Shown here piece after piece: positions 13,201-64,000 of a DNA stretch of 64,000 nt (its first letter is position 1; every line of letters begins with the position of its first letter). The stretch lies in NCBI RefSeq assembly GCF_003597395.2, contig NC_133778.1, positions 19,373,775 through 19,437,774 of the forward strand, in the 5' to 3' direction. The position numbers were made by a program, and so were the translations under genes. The notes under the pieces are model-generated. The model was given only the letters and a program-made list of their open reading frames with translations, ran no database searches and was not told where the DNA came from. Source of the stretch: Chelonoidis abingdonii. Taxonomy: Eukaryota; Chordata; Testudines; Testudinidae.

Positions 13201-14269
13201 GCTTTTGAGAGTACTATTTTTGTTGTTTACAGTATATGCAGGGCTGTGATGTCTTCCTCTCCCACATATGCATATAGTACCTGGATTTTTCTACTGACAT
13301 TTCCAGCAACATGAATATGGCTAAACCAGGTTACTTGTCTGACAAATACATAGCCAAGAAACAAGGTATGGTAAATGTAAATTATGATGCAAAGTTTTTC
13401 AGGTGATCTTAATGTTGACATTAGACATTTTGGTTTGAAGTAATTATGCTATTAATGAAGAACAACTCAATCTTGACAGACATGGAAATGTGATTCTCAT
13501 TCCCTCTGTATTAATACGAGGCCTTAGAACATGCAAGAGATTTCTAAATGTGTGTGTTGCTTTGCCAAACTACAAAGAATGTTCTGCAGCAAATATTCAC
13601 CCTACCCCAATTCCTACAAGGTTATAATTCATTTTTGTATGTCTGTTAAACAATTTCTGACAATCAAGTAGTGCCATTGAGGTGCTCCCTACAGAACATT
13701 CTCAAAGGGATTCTCTCAGGAGCCATGCAATAGAGGATTATTAATAATCATTTGCAGTAGTACACAGCAAGCTGATTGGTCTGAAGTATATATTTGAAGT
13801 CATAACTCTCAACTGTCCCAATTTTATCAGTATATCTGCAATTGAAGGAATTTTAAGTTTATGAGCCTGGAATTACAAAGATGTAAGATGAGAATGGGAT
13901 GTTTTCTTTGTATTTGAGTTAATATCTTCCAAGCAAGAGAGGAACAGCTAGCATTATTCACCTGTATATGATATCATTTGTTTTAATGCACTTAGAGGTC
14001 TTTTTCTGAAACTCAGTTCCAGCACATAATCTAGAAAGAGTACTACTGCTACCAAATCAATGTGATTAGGAAAAAAGTAATAAAAGCAATTGTGGGCTAA
14101 TTTGCATGTGTGCATATGTAAATTACTGTACCTCTACCATATGTTGGTCTTCAACTGACTGTCAAGGATAAGTCCCTGAAACACTCATCAGAAAGTTGAA
14201 AGATATGTTTAGAGTGACCAAAAGACTAAACAAATTTCTGGAATCCATGAGAGAATTCAGGAGCAGCAA
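7255..14269 (-). other. NBEAL1: Probable NBEAL1 3' UTR, about 7 kb
   Basis: Starts right after the stop codon. The stretch is AT-rich, has no convincing coding frame, and lacks the recognisable mobile elements that crowd the flanking DNA. Several minus-strand AATAAA hexamers occur; the most distal one I favour is the complement at 7280-7285, just before mobile-element-rich sequence resumes. Extent is inference: earlier poly(A) sites could be used. Confidence 0.55.

Positions 14270-64000
<49,731 letters not shown>

Overview
The window is vertebrate nuclear DNA: multi-exon genes with GT-AG introns, long AT-rich introns and many old mobile elements. The repeats suggest a non-avian reptile, most likely a turtle. 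They include CR1-type LINE, MIR, many hAT and Tigger miniature elements, and a hairpin element ending in a 'GGCACCTTATAGACTAACAG' arm that I associate with turtle DNA. The species call is inference from repeat style, not a database match.

The main gene is on the minus strand from about 63.8 kb down to 14.27 kb. It is the 3' 60% or so of NBEAL1 (neurobeachin-like 1). I could place 33 coding exons (about 4,927 nt, about 1,641 residues) with consistent GT-AG borders and reading phases that join without a break. In order they encode a helical middle region, the linker before the PH domain, the PH-BEACH module, the BEACH domain, a WD40 propeller and the family's C-terminal tail. The 5' end of the gene lies beyond 64 kb. 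Left of the stop codon, about 7 kb (7.25-14.27 kb) is nearly free of mobile elements and is probably the long 3' UTR.

At the left edge, on the plus strand and converging on NBEAL1, are three short exons resembling the C-terminal half of an S51-family alpha-aspartyl dipeptidase (PepE-like). Two of them do not join in frame, so this is either a partly seen gene or a pseudogene. I could not find its first or last exons.

The rest is introns with mobile elements. These include a 1.6 kb hAT element with about 600 bp inverted arms and an exact 8 bp target duplication (35.0-36.6 kb), other hAT miniature elements (17.4, 55.1 kb), Tigger-type TA-flanked elements (2.55, 6.3, 19.3 kb), a broken Tigger transposase (59.4-60.5 kb), two LINE fragments abutting in opposite orientation (37.4-39.7 kb), and three copies of a hairpin element flanked by 10-13 bp target duplications (0.5, 25.7, 60.0 kb). 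One hairpin copy sits inside the Tigger transposase. No CRISPR arrays, operons, rRNA or tRNA genes were seen, and no promoter could be supported.
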